Of a DNA stretch of 64,000 nucleotides, positions 9,490 through 17,992 are shown piece by piece. Under the pieces are notes generated by a model. The model had not been told where the DNA came from. It was given only the letters and a program-made list of their open reading frames with translations, and ran no database searches. Location: positions 1-64,000 of the forward strand of contig RPRB01000003.1 in assembly GCA_003818285.1 (NCBI GenBank). Direction: 5' to 3'. The position numbers and the translations under genes were made by a program. How positions within the stretch are numbered: the stretch's first letter is position 1; every line of letters begins with the position of its first letter. Source of the stretch: Myxococcaceae bacterium. GTDB taxonomy: Bacteria > Myxococcota > Myxococcia > Myxococcales > Myxococcaceae.

Positions 9490-10029
9490 ATGACCCCTCC
9501 CCTGCTCGAGGCCGTCCGCGCCCGCGTCCGCGACGTCCCGGATTTCCCCAGGCCGGGCATCGTGTTCAAGGACCTGACGCCGGTGCTCGCCGACCCGCTG
9601 CTCTTCCACGGGGTCGTCTCAGCGCTCGCCGCCCGGGTGGCGACCCTGGACGTCACCGAGGTGGTGGGCATCGAGGCCCGGGGTTTCATCCTCGGGGGCG
9701 CTCTGGCTGCCACGCTGCGTCGTGGCTTCGTGCCGGTGCGGAAGCCGGGAAAGCTCCCCCGCAAGTCCCTCCGGGAGGCGTACGGGCTGGAGTACGGCGA
9801 CGATGCCCTGGAGCTCCACGTCGATGCCCTGGTGCGGAACGCCAAGGTGCTGGTGGTCGACGACCTCCTGGCCACCGGAGGCACTGCGCTGGCCACCGAG
9901 AAGCTGATCCGCCGGGCGGGCGGCACCGTGGCCGGGTTCGTATTCCTGGTCGAGCTCGCCTACCTCGGGGGCGCCGAGCGGCTCGGCTCGGACCGGGTCG
10001 TGTCCTTGCTCACGTATGACCGGCCCTGA
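9490..10029 (+). CDS. apt: Adenine phosphoribosyltransferase
   Basis: VRDVPDFPRPGIVFKDLTPVLADPLLF...GIEARGFILGGALA...VLVVDDLLATGGTALATEKLIRRAGG, canonical APRT and PRPP loop. Confidence 0.95.
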   Translation: MTPPLLEAVRARVRDVPDFPRPGIVFKDLTPVLADPLLFHGVVSALAARVATLDVTEVVGIEARGFILGGALAATLRRGFVPVRKPGKLPRKSLREAYGLEYGDDALELHVDALVRNAKVLVVDDLLATGGTALATEKLIRRAGGTVAGFVFLVELAYLGGAERLGSDRVVSLLTYDRP

Positions 10030-10157
10030 GGGTGCCGGCCGTCGAAGGTGCCCGTCGAAGGTGATTGACACCGGCGCAGGGACGCCTCGTCAGGTCACCT
10101 CGGCTCGGCGAGCTCGCTCCAAGCGGGGACCCGGACAGCCTTCCGGGCCGGTTCGAG

Positions 10158-10310
10158 GCGTTCGAGGTGTCTGACACCTCGTCCCCGACACCTCGTCCCC
10201 GGACACCTCGTCCCCGGCCCGTTCGAGGCGTCTGACAGCGGCGTTCGAGGTGTCTGACACCTCGCCTCCGACACCTCGCCTCCGGACACCTCACCTCCGG
10301 ACAGCTCCCG
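10158..10310. repeat. REP-like palindrome/tandem array A (CGAGGTGTCTGACACCTCG units with tccccg and cctccg spacers)
   Basis: Perfect 9-bp-arm palindrome cgaggtgtc-t-gacacctcg at 10163-10181 and 10246-10264, each followed by two gacacctcg-type repeats. Confidence 0.85.
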
Positions 10311-10411
10311 TCCCGGCGGGTCGCGCGGGTTTCGGCTTGTTCAGCGGTCGGGGCAAGCAGGCATTCGTAAAGTGTTGGACACCCCCGGTCAGGCCCTGAT
10401 TTGCTTGGCCT

Positions 10412-11365
10412 GTGGAGTCGTCGTTGACGGTCCCGGCCCGGCCGGGCGCCCTACTGCGCTTTTCGGCCGATCGTCGGGCCCTCGGCATCCTGCTCGCGTA
10501 CGCGGCGCTCGTCGCGAGCGCCTGGGTGCTCCTGCCCGAGGGCCCCCTGCAGCTGCTCGCCATCCCGTTGCTCGGGTATTCGAGCTGGCTCTGCGCGGTG
10601 GTGGCCCACAACACGGTCCACGCTCCGGTCTTTCACCGCCGCTGGATGAACGCCGCTTTCCAGGTCTGGGTGAGCCTCTCGTACGGCTTTCCGATCAGCG
10701 AGTACATCCCCGGCCACAACCTCTCGCACCACCGCTTTCTCCAGGCGCGCGAGGACGTGATGCGTACCTCCAAGGTGCGCTTCCGGTGGAACCTGCTCAA
10801 CCTCCTCGCGTTCCCGTTCGCCGTCACCCCGGGCATCCTCCGCGGCAACGCGCGTTACGGGAAGCTCAAGGGAGGCGAGGCGTGGCGGCGACAGCTGCGG
10901 CTCGAGGTCGTGGTCGTCTGGGCGGTGAAGTTCGGCCTCCTCGCCCTGGACTGGCGAAAGGCGCTTTGCCTCGTCGTCGTGCCCCAGCTCCTGGCCAACC
11001 TGGGGATCGTCGGCATCAACTTCTTCTGGCACGACGGCTGCGACCCGGACCATCCGGTCAACCACTCGCGCAACTTCACCAGCCGGTTCCTGAACTTCGT
11101 CGCGCTGAACAACGGCTACCACGGCATGCATCACGAGGAGCCCGGACTTCACTGGAGCCTGCTGCCCGAGGCCCATGCACGGCGCATCCGTCCCGGGCTG
11201 CATCCGGCGCTCGAGCAACCCACGCTGCTCGCCTACGGCTGGCGGACATTCGTGTATCCGGGCCGGCGCGAGACGTTCGACGGCAAGCCGGTCACCTTCC
11301 CGGAGCTCGACTCCGACCTGGACTGGGTCGTTGCCGAGCGGAGCGGCGCGCCCAAAGCCGCGTGA
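10412..11365 (+). CDS. Fatty acid desaturase family protein
   Basis: His boxes HNTVH, HNLSHHRF, HGMHHEEP; multiple TM segments. Confidence 0.88.
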   Translation: MESSLTVPARPGALLRFSADRRALGILLAYAALVASAWVLLPEGPLQLLAIPLLGYSSWLCAVVAHNTVHAPVFHRRWMNAAFQVWVSLSYGFPISEYIPGHNLSHHRFLQAREDVMRTSKVRFRWNLLNLLAFPFAVTPGILRGNARYGKLKGGEAWRRQLRLEVVVVWAVKFGLLALDWRKALCLVVVPQLLANLGIVGINFFWHDGCDPDHPVNHSRNFTSRFLNFVALNNGYHGMHHEEPGLHWSLLPEAHARRIRPGLHPALEQPTLLAYGWRTFVYPGRRETFDGKPVTFPELDSDLDWVVAERSGAPKAA

Positions 11366-11387
11366 GCGGACCGCCGATCGCGTGAGC

Positions 11388-11459
11388 GGAAGCGTGGGCG
11401 GTGCCTACTCGCCGACCAAGAGAGGTCAGCAACCGTCTGCAGGAAACCGCCCACGCTCC
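11388..11459. other. Long imperfect stem-loop in the intergenic region (unassigned structured element)
   Basis: Arms ggaagcgtgggcggt (11388-11402) / accgcccacgctcc (11446-11459), with an inner gacc-aagaga-ggtc hairpin. Confidence 0.55.
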
Positions 11460-11634
11460 GCCACGCCCCACGACCCCCACGCCGCCCTGAGCCACCTTCC
11501 CTTGCGAACGGCGGGCCAGCCCCTCCAGGGCCGTCCCCACGAGGGGAGGCCACCCCGCCGAGGAGCCTGAGGGAGCAACATTTTCCGGAGGCCGACTGGA
11601 GTTTCGTCCCGCCCGGCGCCATCGTGCCCGCGCC

Positions 11635-12627
11635 ATGGCAGACACTTTCACGGCCCTGGTCGCCGAGCAGCCAGACGGGCGCACGGTGGTCAAGTCCACC
11701 TCGCTCGAGGAGACCGCGCTGCCGCCGGGCGAGGTCATCATCGACGTCGCCTACAGCTCCCTCAACTACAAGGACGGGCTGGCGCTCACCGGGCGGGGGA
11801 AGGTCATCCGCAAGTGGCCGATGATTCCCGGCATCGACCTCGCGGGTCGGGTGCGCTCGAGCTCGAGCCCCAGATTTCGCCCCGGCGACGCGGTGCTGGT
11901 GACCGGCTACGGCCTGGGCGTCAGCTGGTGGGGCGGCTTCTCGCAGCGCGCGCGGGTGAAGGAGTCGATGGTCCTGGCCATCCCCGAGGGGCTCGACGCC
12001 CGGAGCGCGATGGCCATCGGGACCGCGGGCTTCACCGCGGCGCTGTGCGTGCTCGCGCTCCAGGACCACGGCACGCTCCGGACCGACCGCGAGCTGGTGG
12101 TGACCGGGGCGGCCGGCGGCGTGGGATCGATCGCAGTCGCCCTCCTCGCTGCGCTGGGCAAGAAGGTGGTCGCCTCGACCGGCCGGACCTCCGAGGCGGC
12201 TTATCTCAAGACGCTCGGCGCCGCGGACATCATCGGCCGCGACGTGCTTTCCCAGAAGGGACCACCGCTTGCTTCCGAGCGCTGGGGCGGGGGCGTCGAC
12301 ACGGTCGGCGGACAGACGCTGGTCACCCTCTGCAGCCAGACCGCCTACCGGGGCGCGGTCGCCGCGTGCGGGCTCGCCGGTAGCTCCGACTTTCCGGGCA
12401 CCGTGTTCCCCTTCATCCTCCGCAACGTGGCGTTGCTCGGATGCGACTCGGACATGACGCCCATGGAAGAGCGCACGCGCGCCTGGAAGCTCCTGGTGCA
12501 GCACCTGGGGAAGCTCCATCTCGACGCCGTGACGGAAGAGGTCCCGATGTCCCGGCTGGTCGAGTTCGCCCCGCGCATCGTCGACGGACAGGTGCGCGGG
12601 CGGGTGGTCGTGAACGTGAATGCCTGA
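11635..12627 (+). CDS. acuI: YhdH/AcuI-type quinone oxidoreductase / acrylyl-CoA reductase (MDR superfamily)
   Basis: SSLNYKDGLALTGRGKVIRKWPMIPGIDLAG...VLVTGYGLGVSWWGGFSQRARV...VTGAAGGVGSIAVALLAALG; typical of the YhdH/YhfP family. Confidence 0.88.
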   Translation: MADTFTALVAEQPDGRTVVKSTSLEETALPPGEVIIDVAYSSLNYKDGLALTGRGKVIRKWPMIPGIDLAGRVRSSSSPRFRPGDAVLVTGYGLGVSWWGGFSQRARVKESMVLAIPEGLDARSAMAIGTAGFTAALCVLALQDHGTLRTDRELVVTGAAGGVGSIAVALLAALGKKVVASTGRTSEAAYLKTLGAADIIGRDVLSQKGPPLASERWGGGVDTVGGQTLVTLCSQTAYRGAVAACGLAGSSDFPGTVFPFILRNVALLGCDSDMTPMEERTRAWKLLVQHLGKLHLDAVTEEVPMSRLVEFAPRIVDGQVRGRVVVNVNA

Positions 12628-13582
12628 GCACGCGGTCCTCTTCACCCGCCGGTTGCCGGACGCGGTCGAGCGCCGCGCCTCACGCGACTACCGGCTGATC
12701 GCCAATCCCGAGGACCGCCCGCTGTCCGCCGACGAGCTGATCTCCCGCAGCGACGAGGTGGACGCCGTGGTCTGCACCGTGGCGGACAAGCTGAATGCCG
12801 GAGTCTTCCTCCGGCTCCCGGCGCGGGTGCGGATCGTGGCCAGCTTCGGAGTGGGCACGGACCATCTCGACCTCGCGGCAGCGAAGTCCCGGGGAGTGGT
12901 GGTGACCAACACCCCCGAGGTGCTGACCGACGCCACGGCGGAGATCGCGCTGCTCCTGCTCCTCGGGGCGGCGCGGCGCGCGTACGAGGGACAGGAGATG
13001 CTCCGCGCGGGTCGATGGACCGGCTGGGGGCCGACCCAGCTCATGGGCCGCCAGATGAGCGGCAAACGTCTCGGCATCGTGGGCATGGGACGGATCGGGC
13101 AGGCCATGGCCCGGCGCGCGCGCGGGTTCGGGGTGGAGATCCACTACACCGACCAGCGGCGGCTCCCGCCCGAGAAGGAGGAGGGAGCCATCTTTCACGC
13201 CACCGTCGAGGAGCTGCTGCCGCTCTCCGAGCTGCTCTCGCTCCACGCGCCGTCGACGCCCGAGACGCGGCATCTCCTGAACGCGCAGCGTCTGGCGCTG
13301 CTCCCTCAGGGAGCGATCGTCGTGAACAGCGCCCGCGGCGATCTGGTGGACGACGAGGCGCTCATCGCCGCCTTGCGCTCGGGGCAGGTGGGGGCCGCTG
13401 GACTCGACGTGTTCCAGGGCGAGCCGGCGATCCACCCCGGCTACCGCACTCTGGAGAACGCCTTCCTCTTGCCACACATGGGCAGCGCCACCATCGAGAC
13501 GCGGGAGGCGATGGGCTTTCGCGCCCTGGACAATGTGGACGCGGTGCTCTCGGGCCGTCCCGCACCGGATCGCGTGGCCTGA
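12620..13582 (+). CDS. D-2-hydroxyacid dehydrogenase (NAD-binding)
   Basis: GKRLGIVGMGRIGQAMARRARGFG; LHAPSTPETRHLLNAQRLALLPQGAIVVNSARGDLVDDEALIAAL; LPHMGSAT. Confidence 0.9.
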   Translation: MPEHAVLFTRRLPDAVERRASRDYRLIANPEDRPLSADELISRSDEVDAVVCTVADKLNAGVFLRLPARVRIVASFGVGTDHLDLAAAKSRGVVVTNTPEVLTDATAEIALLLLLGAARRAYEGQEMLRAGRWTGWGPTQLMGRQMSGKRLGIVGMGRIGQAMARRARGFGVEIHYTDQRRLPPEKEEGAIFHATVEELLPLSELLSLHAPSTPETRHLLNAQRLALLPQGAIVVNSARGDLVDDEALIAALRSGQVGAAGLDVFQGEPAIHPGYRTLENAFLLPHMGSATIETREAMGFRALDNVDAVLSGRPAPDRVA

Positions 13583-13609
13583 CCGCCGGGCGGGCATTAC
13601 CCGCCTGCC

Positions 13610-14677
13610 GTGGCCCACCTGTTCGAACCGCTCGCGCTGCGCTCCGTCACCATCTCCAACCGCGTCGCGGTCTCGCCCATGTGCGAGTACAGCTCCGACG
13701 ACGGCTTCGCCAACGACTGGCACCTGGTGCATCTCGGCTCCCGCGCCGTCGGTGGTGCCGGGCTGGTCCTCACCGAGGCAACCGCGGTCGAGGCGCGCGG
13801 GCGCATCTCCGCGCGCGACCTCGGGCTGTGGAAGGACGCGCACGTGGAGTTCCTGTCCCGCATCGTGCGCTTCCTCGAGGCCCGGGGCGCGGTTTCGGGT
13901 GTTCAGCTGGCCCACGCCGGGCGGAAGGCGAGCACCGCGGTTCCATGGGAGGGCGGCGCGGGCGTGCCTCCGGCAGCCGGTGGCTGGGAGCCCATCGCCC
14001 CGAGCGCGATTCCCTTCTCCGAGCGCACGCTGACCCCGCGCGCGATGGCGCTCGACGAGGTGGCCGAGGTCGTCCGCGCGTTCGCCGCGGCAACGCGACG
14101 CTCGGTGGCCGCGGGGTTCCGGGTGATCGAGCTGCACTTCGCCCACGGCTACCTGGTGCACGAGTTCCTGTCCCCGCTGTCCAACCGGCGTCAGGATGCG
14201 TACGGCGGCGGATTCGAGCAGCGGATCCGGCTCGCGCTGGAGATCACCCGGGCGGTGCGCGCCGAGTGGCCGGACCGGCTCCCGCTCCTTGCCCGGCTGT
14301 CCTGCACCGACTGGGTCGAGGGCGGCTGGACCCTGGAGGAGAGCGTGGAGCTGGCGCGACGGCTCGCCGCCGAGGGCGTTGACCTCGTGGACTGCAGCTC
14401 GGGCGCACTCGTCCCCTACGCGCGCATCGACGCGGTTCCGGGGTACCAGGTGCCGTTCGCGCGTCGGATCCGCGCCGAGGCGGGCGTTTCCACCGCCGCG
14501 GTGGGTCTGATCAGCACGCCCGCCCAGGCCGAGGCCATCCTGCGCGACGGGGACGCGGACCTGGTGATGCTGGCCCGGGCGATGCTCCGGGACCCGTACT
14601 GGGCGCTCCATGCGGCCGAGGAGCTCGGCCACCCCGAGGCACGGCGCATCCCGGTGCAGTACCTCCGGGCCTTCTGA
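13610..14677 (+). CDS. NADH:flavin oxidoreductase, old yellow enzyme (YqjM-like)
   Basis: LFEPLALRSVTISNRVAVSPMCEYSSDDGFANDWHLVHLGSRAVGGAGLVLTEATAV...LSPLSNRRQDAYGG. Confidence 0.92.
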   Translation: MAHLFEPLALRSVTISNRVAVSPMCEYSSDDGFANDWHLVHLGSRAVGGAGLVLTEATAVEARGRISARDLGLWKDAHVEFLSRIVRFLEARGAVSGVQLAHAGRKASTAVPWEGGAGVPPAAGGWEPIAPSAIPFSERTLTPRAMALDEVAEVVRAFAAATRRSVAAGFRVIELHFAHGYLVHEFLSPLSNRRQDAYGGGFEQRIRLALEITRAVRAEWPDRLPLLARLSCTDWVEGGWTLEESVELARRLAAEGVDLVDCSSGALVPYARIDAVPGYQVPFARRIRAEAGVSTAAVGLISTPAQAEAILRDGDADLVMLARAMLRDPYWALHAAEELGHPEARRIPVQYLRAF

Positions 14678-14897
14678 CCAGTGTGCACCACCTCGGTAGC
14701 CCGCTGTGCGTCCCCGGGCCCGGGAAGACGCCGGAGGGAGAGCGCGGCTCGCTGACCGACCGGAGGCTCGCCGGACGTGGAGTCCGCCGGGCGCGCCCGG
14801 TACTCTGGGAGCGTCGGGGAGGCGAGAGGCGAGCCGGCGGGTTGACGCGCTCGCTCCAGGAGACGGGCCGGTGAGGTGCAGGACCCGAGGAGCTCGG

Positions 14898-15716
14898 ATG
14901 AGGACGGCATCCCTGGTGCTTTGCCTCCTGGTCGGCCCCGTGGCGGCGCAGGAGGCCGGGTCAGCGTCGCCGGTGCCTGGAACCTCCGGTGCACCCGCCG
15001 CCGGATCCGAGCCCGTCGAGGTCCCGGCACCGCCGCCCGCTCGCGACACCCCTCCGGTGGTCGAGCCTCCGGCCTCTGCACCGCCGGCACCCATCGCGCC
15101 CCCGGTCGCCGAGCCCTCGTCCTCAGAGGCGCCCGCCGCCGTCGGGCCTCCGGCAACGGGTCAACCGGGTCGGGCCGTCACGACAGCGGGAGTCACGCCC
15201 GAGCAGCACCAGCACCTTGGACTGTTCTTCCACATCGACGTGGGAGCAGCGTACTTGCGGACCACCGGCTCGAAAGGTGGCTCCAGCTTCGCGACCCAGG
15301 GCGCCGCGCTGGGGGTGGGCCTGGCGGTCGGATGGGCTCCGAACGACGACTGGGCCCTGGCGCTCGAGTACTGGAACTGGAGGTCACTCTCGGCGAGCGG
15401 CCTCGGGCCGGACACCTCGCTGGAGCTCCAGGCGCTGGGGCTGAACGTCACCCGGTACGTCGTCCCGGCCGGCGTCTTCGCTTCCGTCGTGGTGTCGGGG
15501 ACGCGCCTGGCCATCACGGACGCGGGCGACTACGTCGAGTACGGCAGCTCGGACATCGGGTTCGGCCTCAAGGTCCTCCTGGGGAAGGAGTGGCCCGTCA
15601 GCTCCTGGGTGCGCCTCGGGCTCGCCGGAGAGCTGTTCCTGTCCGTCAATCGAGACGGGGGACAGACGCTGCGCACGCTCGGGGCGGGCCTGGTCTTCTC
15701 CTGCTCGGGCCTCTAG
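14898..15716 (+). CDS. Secreted outer-membrane beta-barrel-like protein with Pro/Ala-rich N-terminal linker
   Basis: Signal peptide MRTASLVLCLLVGPVAAQ, then about 80 aa of PAP-rich linker, then HQHLGLFFHIDVGAAYLRTTGSKGGSS... barrel-like domain. Confidence 0.65.
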   Translation: MRTASLVLCLLVGPVAAQEAGSASPVPGTSGAPAAGSEPVEVPAPPPARDTPPVVEPPASAPPAPIAPPVAEPSSSEAPAAVGPPATGQPGRAVTTAGVTPEQHQHLGLFFHIDVGAAYLRTTGSKGGSSFATQGAALGVGLAVGWAPNDDWALALEYWNWRSLSASGLGPDTSLELQALGLNVTRYVVPAGVFASVVVSGTRLAITDAGDYVEYGSSDIGFGLKVLLGKEWPVSSWVRLGLAGELFLSVNRDGGQTLRTLGAGLVFSCSGL

Positions 15717-15871
15717 GCGAGCCCGAGGCCGAGGGGCCGCGGTCGCTCACGGCCCGGTGCATCCGCGGGGCAGTCTCTGCGGGGCGACTGAAGCCCTGCT
15801 GATGGCCAGAGCCCGGTTCCCCGCCGGCGCAGGGCACCCGGTGGTAGTCGGCGCCACGGGGAGGGCCTCGA

Positions 15872-16467
15872 ATGAAGAGAGCACTGCTCCTGTGGTGGCT
15901 CACGGCTCCCGTCGTCGCATTCGGCCAGGAGAACGGAGTGACCGCCGCCCCGGACCCACGGCGCAGCGGCATCTCGGATTCTATCTGCACCTCGACATCG
16001 GCGTGGGCTACCTCGGCACGTCCGCGTCGCAGGGCGGGCCCAGCCTCTCGGGGGCTGCGCTGCCGCTCTCGATCGTCATCGGCGGCGCGGTGGCCGAGGA
16101 CTGGATCATCGCCGGCGATCTCTGGGCCGCAGCCGGGCCGTCGCCGGCCGGCTCGACCTGGGGAGCAACCGCGGTCGCTGGAGTGGGGCTGAACGTGACC
16201 CACTACTTCATGCCGGCCAACGTCTTCGTTTCGCTGAGCCCGTCGTTCACCGCGCTCACGCTCGACAACGGCATGGGTTTCGTCGAGCGAACCAAGACGG
16301 GGTTCGGCGGCAAGCTCGCGGTCGGCAAGGAATGGTGGGTCAGTGCGCACTGGGGGCTGGGGGTCGCCGTCGAGGGCTTCTTCGCCGCCAACCACGACCA
16401 CGGCAGCGGAACCTCCAGCTGGACCACATTCGGCGGCGGCTTCCTATTCAGCGCGACGTACAACTGA
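15872..16467 (+). pseudogene. Frameshifted paralogue of the preceding outer-membrane protein
   Basis: Signal peptide MKRALLLWWLTAPVVAFGQ in frame 2 (15872), mature domain QRHLGFYLHLDIGVGYLGTSASQGG in frame 1 (ORF 15757..16467). Adding one base near gacccacgg (about 15953-15960) restores VTAAPDPTAQRHLGFYLHLDIG. Confidence 0.65.
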
Positions 16468-16489
16468 ATTGCATAAACGAGGGGTCCGC

Positions 16490-16578
16490 CTGGCACCTCG
16501 TTTGGAGCACCTCGTTTGGAGGTGTCCGTTTGGAGGTGTCAGGCACCTCGTCAGTCATGGGCACCTCGTCAGTCATGG
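16490..16578. repeat. REP-like tandem array B (cacctcg/ggtgtc words with locus-specific duplicated spacers)
   Basis: (g)gcacctcgtttgga x2, ggtgtccgtttgga/ggtgtcaggcacctcg, gcacctcgtcagtcatgg x2. Confidence 0.8.
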
Positions 16579-16805
16579 CGCGGCCGAGCGCGTCAATGCG
16601 CGGAAGTGGCTGACGGGACGGGGATCGCTCCGACAATGGGGGAGGCCGCCTGACCCGGCCGTCCGTTGGCGCTGAAGTTTTGCAGAGCGAGTACAGACCC
16701 GAAAAAGTGGCAGATGTTTTACACCGGAGAGGGCGGGAACACGCCGCACAACACTCCGCACCTCGGAGTCAGCCGCTCCACGCATCATCCGGCGCGAGCC
16801 GTGAC

Positions 16806-17609
16806 ATGGCGCCGCAACCGCTGAGGCCGTCGGTCCCCGAGAGCAGCCCGGTGCTCGAGCACCTGAGCGCGCTGCCCGTGGCCATCCTCGAAACTGACCA
16901 GGACGGGACAGTCCGGATGTGGGCCGGCGCCGCCGAGCGGATGTTCGGCTGGAGCCCCGGGGAGGTTCTCGGCAGCAACATCGACGCGCTCGAGCTGGTG
17001 CACGAGGCGGACATCGCCTTCGTCGACGCGGTGGTGGACCGCCTGAGGTCCGGTCACGACCGTCACCTCGTCCATCGGAACCGCGTGCGGACGCGCTCGG
17101 GAGAGGTGCGCCACTGCGAGTGGACCCGCGTCGCCCTCGGGGGCCGTCCCGGACGCCGGCCGGCCGTCCTCTCCTACGTCGTCGACGTGACCGGCCTGGT
17201 CGAGATCGAGACCACCGCGCTCGCCGCCCGCGCCGACCTGGAGCGGTGGCTCCGCGCGAACCCCGAGGGCTGCTGCGGGCTGGACCGACGGTGGAGCATC
17301 ACCCACTGGAACCCGGCCGCCGAGCGGATGCTGGAGCGCAGCCGCGCCGAGGTCGTCGGCCGCGAGCTCTGGGAGGTGTTCCCCAAGCTGCGCGGCACCG
17401 TGTTCCATCGGGCGTTCGAGGAGGCCCTGGACGACGGGCACCTCCGGGTGGTCGAGGACCGCGAGCCTCGCGGCCGGACCTGGTACTCGGTGACCGCGGT
17501 CCCCTCCGCGCGCGGGCTGAGCGTGTTCTTCAGTGACGTCACCGGCCGGCGCCAGCTCGAGCACGACCTGCTCGCGGCAGAGGCCGCTCACAGGATCTCC
17601 GACTCCTAG
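16806..17609 (+). CDS. Double PAS domain protein without recognisable output domain
   Basis: LSALPVAILETDQDGTVRMWAGAAERMFGWSPGEVLG... and LRANPEGCCGLDRRWSITHWNPAAERMLERSRAEVVGRELWEVFP...SVFFSDVTGRRQLEHDLLAAEAAHRISDS stop. Confidence 0.8.
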   Translation: MAPQPLRPSVPESSPVLEHLSALPVAILETDQDGTVRMWAGAAERMFGWSPGEVLGSNIDALELVHEADIAFVDAVVDRLRSGHDRHLVHRNRVRTRSGEVRHCEWTRVALGGRPGRRPAVLSYVVDVTGLVEIETTALAARADLERWLRANPEGCCGLDRRWSITHWNPAAERMLERSRAEVVGRELWEVFPKLRGTVFHRAFEEALDDGHLRVVEDREPRGRTWYSVTAVPSARGLSVFFSDVTGRRQLEHDLLAAEAAHRISDS

Positions 17610-17992
17610 CGGCTCGGTGGCCGCTGCGGAAACCAGTGCCCCGCCAGGGTGGCCATCACCAGGGTGAGGGCGTCCAGCACTCCGAAGGCGAGGAGGTGCC
17701 GGAGCACCGTGGGCAGCGGCGGCAAGTGCGCTCCGAGCAGCAGGACCAGCACCGTGTGCAGGGCGAGCGTCTGTCCGAGGGCGACCAGCGCCGCGAGGAC
17801 CAGCGCCTCCGGGAGGCGCTCGGCCCGGAAGCGAGCGAGGAACGCCGCCACCGCGACCAGGGCCACCGCGCCCCAGGCGAGCAGGGCCCAGGTGGACGCC
17901 TCGGCGCGCACCATGAGCACGAACGCGCCGGCCAGCAGCGCGGTTCCCATGGTGGCCGAGGCCACCGCCAGCGCGCGGCGTCGGCGAGTCAT
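17606..17992 (-). CDS. Hypothetical 4-TM membrane protein
   Basis: MTRRRRALAVASATMGTALLAGAFVLMVRAEASTWALLAWGAVALVAVAAFL...; start overlaps the upstream hydratase stop by 4 nt (ATGA). Confidence 0.65.
   Translation of the reverse strand: MTRRRRALAVASATMGTALLAGAFVLMVRAEASTWALLAWGAVALVAVAAFLARFRAERLPEALVLAALVALGQTLALHTVLVLLLGAHLPPLPTVLRHLLAFGVLDALTLVMATLAGHWFPQRPPSR

Noticed and set aside
10010-10294. Minus-strand 94-aa repetitive ORF
   Set aside because: Translation of repeat array A; repetitive Arg-rich peptide without support.
10158-10310. CRISPR array interpretation of the tandem repeats
   Set aside because: Repeat words are about 9-19 nt, spacers only about 6 nt and identical within a unit; no cas genes. 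Better described as a REP-like/tandem palindromic array.
12680-15094. 804-aa minus-strand ORF
   Set aside because: Antisense shadow ORF over D-2-hydroxyacid dehydrogenase, OYE and OMP genes; low-complexity Arg/Gly/His-rich translation with no motif, typical of GC-rich DNA.
16490-16510. Sigma-54 promoter-like TGGCACC-TCGT-TTGGA
   Set aside because: The -12 GC dinucleotide is not conserved (TTGGA instead of TTGCA) and the sequence is explained by repeat array B.
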